Source: Nocardia abscessus NBRC 100374 (lineage in GTDB: Bacteria; Actinomycetota; Actinomycetes; Mycobacteriales; Mycobacteriaceae). From it: 64,000 nt of DNA. The number at the start of each line of letters is the position of its first letter. Position 1 is the stretch's first letter. The stretch is from contig NZ_BAFP01000139.1 of the NCBI RefSeq assembly GCF_000308455.1, forward strand, positions 248,001-312,000, read 5' to 3'. The position numbers were made by a program, and so were the translations under genes. The notes beneath the pieces are model-generated. The model worked only from the letters and a program-made list of their open reading frames with translations. It did no database searches and was not told the origin of the DNA. This document shows, in pieces, positions 60,767 to 64,000 of the stretch.

Positions 60767-61342
60767 ATGACCGTCGACGTGACCTGGCCTGATCATCTGC
60801 TGACCCTGGAGGACTGGATCGCGCTGCCGGAGGACAGCAGCCGCAGCTACGAGCTCGTCGAGGGGGTTCTGGTCGTGTCACCGAAACCGGTGTCGCAACA
60901 TCAGCGCGCTATCTTGCGGCTGGGTGCGCAACTGGAACCACAATTGCCCGGCACCCATGGCGTGCTGGCCGATACAGAAGTGTTGATCGATGAGGGCCCG
61001 CTGCCGACGATACGGGTTCCGGACATCCTCGTAGTGCCCGAAGCGGGCATCCAGGCCAACCTGCCGCGCTATGACGCGGCCGACGTGCTGCTCGCCGTGG
61101 AGATCCTGTCGCCCGGTTCACGACGTACCGACCGGGTGACGAAATTCTTCGACTACGCCGAGGCTGGTATCGAGTACTACTGGCTGATCGACCTCGACAA
61201 GCCCACGAGCCTCGCCTCCTATCACCTCATCGACCGGGACTACGAACTCGTCGCCGAACAGACCGGCACGGTGACACTCGACATCGCCGGAACACCGATC
61301 ACGATCGACCTTGCCACGCTGACCAGCAGTCGCGCACACTGA
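60767..61342 (+). CDS. Uma2-family (DUF820) nuclease-fold protein
   Basis: 191 aa with a PD-(D/E)xK-like core: SYELVEGVLVVSPKPVSQHQRAILRLGAQLE (~27-57), VPDILVVPEAGIQ (~85-97, metal Asp), LLAVEILSPGSRRTDRVTKFFDYAEAGIEYYWLIDL (~108-143, Glu then Lys side). Uma2 proteins are widespread and of unknown role, suspected to be transposon-derived or restriction-like. ATG at 60767 has GGAGG 5 nt upstream. 75 bp after the response regulator, so possibly a separate unit. Confidence 0.88.
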   Translation: MTVDVTWPDHLLTLEDWIALPEDSSRSYELVEGVLVVSPKPVSQHQRAILRLGAQLEPQLPGTHGVLADTEVLIDEGPLPTIRVPDILVVPEAGIQANLPRYDAADVLLAVEILSPGSRRTDRVTKFFDYAEAGIEYYWLIDLDKPTSLASYHLIDRDYELVAEQTGTVTLDIAGTPITIDLATLTSSRAH

Positions 61343-61406
61343 TCGCCCGCACCGCCGGGTGCGCTGGGCCTATCCTGGAGGTCTGGCACTCGGGGTGGAG
61401 GCTGGC

Positions 61407-61853
61407 ATGGAACACGAGCGGATACTGCGCACGGTGCTCGGGGTGACCGCCGGGTATCTGATCCTGCTCGCGTTGTGGTTGGGATGGGTGGTGCACCGGA
61501 CGCCGCCGGGAACCGTGCCTTATCAGATCGTGGCGCTGGTCGGGTTGTTCGGTTCCGGTGTGGGCATCGGGATGATGCTGGCCGCCCGGCCGTCCAAAGC
61601 GGATCGCCAATTGTGGCGGCACGGCTTGGAGGGCTGGGCAACGGTCGAGGGCGTGCATCCGCTGCAACGCACCGACCATCAGACCGAACTCACCGAGCTG
61701 GATCTGGAACTGACCGTGCCCGGTTCGGAAAGCTACCGGGGCACCATCGTTTTCGATGCCACGCCGGCCGACAAGCCCCGGCTCGCGGTCGGCGAGATCC
61801 TGTCCATCCGCGTCGACCCGGCGAACCGGGATCGCATCATTCTGGTGCTGTGA
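61407..61853 (+). CDS. Hypothetical membrane protein (148 aa)
   Basis: Starts MEHERILRTVLGVTAGYLILLALWLGWVVHR, with two transmembrane helices (~7-29 and ~40-60) and a C-terminal soluble beta-rich part ending DPANRDRIILVL. That ending resembles DUF3592-like domains (VGEILSIRVDPANRDR), which are small extracytoplasmic beta domains. ATG at 61407 has GGAGG 5 nt upstream. Overlaps the convergent lysoplasmalogenase gene by 17 bp. Confidence 0.75.
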   Translation: MEHERILRTVLGVTAGYLILLALWLGWVVHRTPPGTVPYQIVALVGLFGSGVGIGMMLAARPSKADRQLWRHGLEGWATVEGVHPLQRTDHQTELTELDLELTVPGSESYRGTIVFDATPADKPRLAVGEILSIRVDPANRDRIILVL

Positions 61854-62544
61854 CCACCGGTTTCACGTGTGCTTTCGGGTCGGCGAGCAGATACTGCGCG
61901 ACCGCGTAGGTCGCCAGGATCACGCCTTCGGTCACCCGGCGGGCCCGCTGACCGCGCGCGAACAGCCGCCGCAGCACGATGAGCCCGTCGGAGACGGTGA
62001 ACAGCAGTGCGCCCAGACCGAGCCGACTGCGCGGATCTGTGCCGGGAACATTTACGCCCGCAACGTTTTTCGTGGCGGGCGCCAGCGCCGGGTCGGATGC
62101 CAGCACGGCCGCGGCGCCCAAGGTGACGCCATAGGCCGTCAACGGCGTGGCCACCGACGGCGCCTTCGACCGCAGCAAGCCGGCCACCCCCAGCCAGGCG
62201 GCCACCCGCGGCAGGGCGACCGCGGTCGTGGGCCTGCCGCCCATCCGCCACCACAGCGTGGAGTAGCCGGCCTGCATCACCGCGAACGACGACGCGCCCG
62301 CGATCAGTCTGCGATCGTCGTCCGGGTCGATGAGCAGGATGTCACCGACAGTGGCCGCGCCGAGCGAACCGATCAGCACGGTGCGCTCGGTAGGCGGCAG
62401 CTCCCTGCCCTCGGTCGCCACGTCGGCCGCCAGCAGCGGCATCAGCAGCGGCTTCGCCATCCACTGCGCCTTCTCCCGCCCGGTGACGGCGCCGTAGACG
62501 GTGACCGCCGCCGCCGCGAGATACCCCGCTCGAAACGGGCGCAT
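61837..62544 (-). CDS. Lysoplasmalogenase (YhhN family)
   Basis: 235 aa with about seven hydrophobic spans. YhhN motifs: KAQWMAKPLLMPLLAAD (~25-41), AATVGDILLIDPDD (~63-76) and GALLFTVSDGLIVLRRLF (~178-195). YhhN enzymes hydrolyse the vinyl-ether bond of lysoplasmalogens. ATG at 62544 starts MRPFRAGYLAAAAV. It follows the KAS III gene by 3 bp on the same strand, so likely one transcript. Confidence 0.88.
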   Translation of the reverse strand: MRPFRAGYLAAAAVTVYGAVTGREKAQWMAKPLLMPLLAADVATEGRELPPTERTVLIGSLGAATVGDILLIDPDDDRRLIAGASSFAVMQAGYSTLWWRMGGRPTTAVALPRVAAWLGVAGLLRSKAPSVATPLTAYGVTLGAAAVLASDPALAPATKNVAGVNVPGTDPRSRLGLGALLFTVSDGLIVLRRLFARGQRARRVTEGVILATYAVAQYLLADPKAHVKPVVTAPE

Positions 62545-62547
62545 CGG

Positions 62548-63606
62548 CTAGAAGCTCGGCTCGGCGGGCGCGGGCGGCAGCGTGACGACCTGGCCCGCGT
62601 AGCTCAGGCCCGCGCCGAAGCCGAGCAGCAGCGCGGTCTGGCCGCCCTTCGCCTTGCCGGTGACCAGCATCTCCTCGATGGCGAGCGGAATCGACGCCGC
62701 CGAGGTGTTGCCGGTGTTCTCGATGTCGTTGGCCATCGGGATCTCGTCGGCCAGGCCGAGGTTCTTCTTCATCAGCTCGTTGATCCTGGCGTTGGCCTGG
62801 TGCGGGACGAAGACCTCGATGTCCTCCTTGGCCACGCCGGACACCTCGAGCGCGGTGGACAACGCGCGCGGCAGGGTGACCGCGGCCCAGCGGAAGACGC
62901 GCGGGCCTTCCATCCGCAGCGACATCCGGCCGACCGGATCCACCGCCGGGTCCATACCCTGCATGGACTGGGCGCGGTGCATGTACTCCAGGAAGTCGAT
63001 GTCCTGCATGATCGCGGCGGCGTTCTCGCCGTCGCTGCCCCAGACGGTCGGGGAGATGCCGTTCTCCTCGCTCGGACCGACCACCACGGCGCCCGCGCCG
63101 TCACCGAAGATCATCGCGGTGCCGCGGTCGGTGGGATCGAGCCCCACCGTCATCGTCTCCGCCCCGATGAGCAGGACGTACTGGGCGGAGCCGGAGCGGA
63201 TCATGTCGGCGGCCACACCGAGGCCGTAGCCGAAGCCGCCACAGCCGGAGGTCAGGTCGAAGGCGGGAACCCCGTTCATCCCGATGTCGTAGGCCACCTG
63301 CGGCGCACCGTGCGGGGTGAGGGTCAGCCAGCTGGACGTGGCCAGGATGACGGCGCCGATCTCGGACCGGTCGACGCCGCTGTTGACGATCGCGCGCTCG
63401 CCCGCCGCCGCGGCGATCGACCGGAGCGTTTCGTCACCGCTGATCCAGCGCCGGTTGCGGACGCCGGTTCGCTCGAAGATCCACTCGTCGGTGGAATCCA
63501 GGACTTCGCAGACCTCGGCGTTGCTGACCAGGCGCTTGGGTCGGTAAGCGCCGATTCCGAGCATCGCAACGTTTTCGCGACTTCTGTTGACTGCAATGCT
63601 CACCAC
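62548..63606 (-). CDS. Beta-ketoacyl-ACP synthase III (FabH-like)
   Basis: 352 aa thiolase-fold condensing enzyme. Catalytic Cys in FDLTSGCGGFGYGL (~115-128), His in FVPHQANARIN (~262-272), Asn in NDIENTGNTSAASIP (~290-304); the N-terminal FERTGVRNRRWI block is typical. It initiates fatty-acid elongation by condensing an acyl-CoA primer with malonyl-ACP; FabH versus secondary-metabolite role is not clear from sequence. GTG at 63606 or 63603. Upstream neighbour pyrE is on the same strand 50 bp away. Confidence 0.93.
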   Translation of the reverse strand: MVSIAVNRSRENVAMLGIGAYRPKRLVSNAEVCEVLDSTDEWIFERTGVRNRRWISGDETLRSIAAAAGERAIVNSGVDRSEIGAVILATSSWLTLTPHGAPQVAYDIGMNGVPAFDLTSGCGGFGYGLGVAADMIRSGSAQYVLLIGAETMTVGLDPTDRGTAMIFGDGAGAVVVGPSEENGISPTVWGSDGENAAAIMQDIDFLEYMHRAQSMQGMDPAVDPVGRMSLRMEGPRVFRWAAVTLPRALSTALEVSGVAKEDIEVFVPHQANARINELMKKNLGLADEIPMANDIENTGNTSAASIPLAIEEMLVTGKAKGGQTALLLGFGAGLSYAGQVVTLPPAPAEPSF

Positions 63607-63656
63607 TGGTGACTCACACGACCCTTCACCTTCGAAGACTTAGACCTTCATCCAGG

Positions 63657-64000
63657 CTATCCCAGGGCGAGATCCTTCAAGCCGAGGATCGACCGGTACT
63701 CCAGTCCCTCCGCGGCGATCACCTGGTCGGCGCCGGTTTCCCGGTCTACGACGGTGGCGACGCCGACCACGGTAGCGCCCGCCGCGCGCAGCGCGCGCAC
63801 CGCGGTCAAGGGGCTGTTCCCGGTCGTCGTGGTGTCCTCGACGACCAGCACCCGCTTACCCGCGATGTCGGGGCCTTCGATCTGGCGCTGCATGCCGTGC
63901 GACTTCGCGGCCTTGCGCACCACGAACGCGTCGATCGGGCGGCCGGGCGCGTGCATCACGGCCAGTGCCACCGGGTCGGCGCCCATGGTCAAGCCGCCGA
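63657..64000 (-). CDS. pyrE: Orotate phosphoribosyltransferase, partial (C-terminal part)
   Basis: The 5' end runs off the right edge; about 114 C-terminal residues are seen. The PRPP-binding motif is VLVVEDTTTTGNS, and the preceding DAFVVRKAAKSHGMQRQIEG loop includes the mobile-loop lysines. It converts orotate and PRPP to OMP. Position relative to the RNA methyltransferase fits Rv0382c/Rv0380c. Confidence 0.93.
   Translation of the reverse strand, partial: GGLTMGADPVALAVMHAPGRPIDAFVVRKAAKSHGMQRQIEGPDIAGKRVLVVEDTTTTGNSPLTAVRALRAAGATVVGVATVVDRETGADQVIAAEGLEYRSILGLKDLALG

Overview
The window is high-GC actinobacterial chromosome and reads as a mycolic-acid actinomycete of the Nocardia/Rhodococcus type. 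The evidence is F420-dependent enzymes (Fgd1, a Ddn-like nitroreductase), a PknG/GlnH/GlnX locus, an EmbR-like regulator, a DUF4185 protein of the D-arabinanase type, AckA-Pta, class II aldolase, a SAM-IV riboswitch and many leaderless starts. Much of the gene order matches, from memory, two Mycobacterium tuberculosis blocks: Rv0407-Rv0417 (fgd1, pta, ackA, pknG, glnH, glnX, mutT3, thiE, thiO, thiS, thiG) and Rv0357-Rv0382 (purA, Rv0358, Rv0359, Rv0360, Rv0361, fba, DedA, GH76, TrmH-like, pyrE). No phage, insertion sequence, CRISPR array, rRNA or tRNA was recognised.

Layout. 0-5.8 kb: partial AtuA-family gene, small membrane protein, class III adenylate cyclase, ABC-2 exporter, and a tandem-MerR regulator divergent from a DUF6194 gene. 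5.8-20 kb: thiamine block (thiOSG divergent from thiE), Nudix hydrolase, glnX-glnH-pknG, pta-ackA, Ddn-like enzyme and fgd1. 20-25.3 kb: HAD phosphatase, pfpI-marR pair with twin operators, RpiB-like isomerase, and rhodanese-metZ under a SAM-IV riboswitch. 25.3-36.7 kb: fprA with an iron box, metal-dependent hydrolase, DUF456 protein, alpha/beta hydrolase divergent from a GAF regulator, M23 peptidase, Mcr, MocR regulator and Ogt. 36.8-41.2 kb: lipoprotein overlapping a large LuxR ATPase regulator, then purA. 41.4-48.7 kb: Rv0358-like protein, site-2 protease, FUSC transporter, DUF3151 protein, a tandem array of about 70-bp units, and a 938-aa repeat-rich membrane protein. 48.7-64 kb: HadA/HadB-type dehydratase, DUF4185 protein, two Excalibur proteins, embR, fba, two DedA genes, GH76, RNA methyltransferase, DUF4190, a two-component system, Uma2 protein, lysoplasmalogenase, KAS III and partial pyrE.

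Functional links. Fgd1 makes reduced F420, which the neighbouring Ddn-like protein could use. GlnX and GlnH are known in mycobacteria to pass an amino-acid signal to PknG, which controls 2-oxoglutarate metabolism through GarA. Rhodanese-metZ is sulfur metabolism behind a SAM sensor. FprA sits behind an IdeR/DtxR-like iron box.

The least explained items are these. (1) A hairpin element occurs twice (5815-5879 and 18873-18937) between convergent genes, with compensatory stem changes and a conserved 27-nt loop. (2) Eight tandem units of 68-71 bp lie upstream of the DUF3151 gene. (3) A palindrome between the divergent thi genes presents the same -10-like hexamer on both strands. (4) PknG has an N-terminal extension with three spaced threonine motifs.
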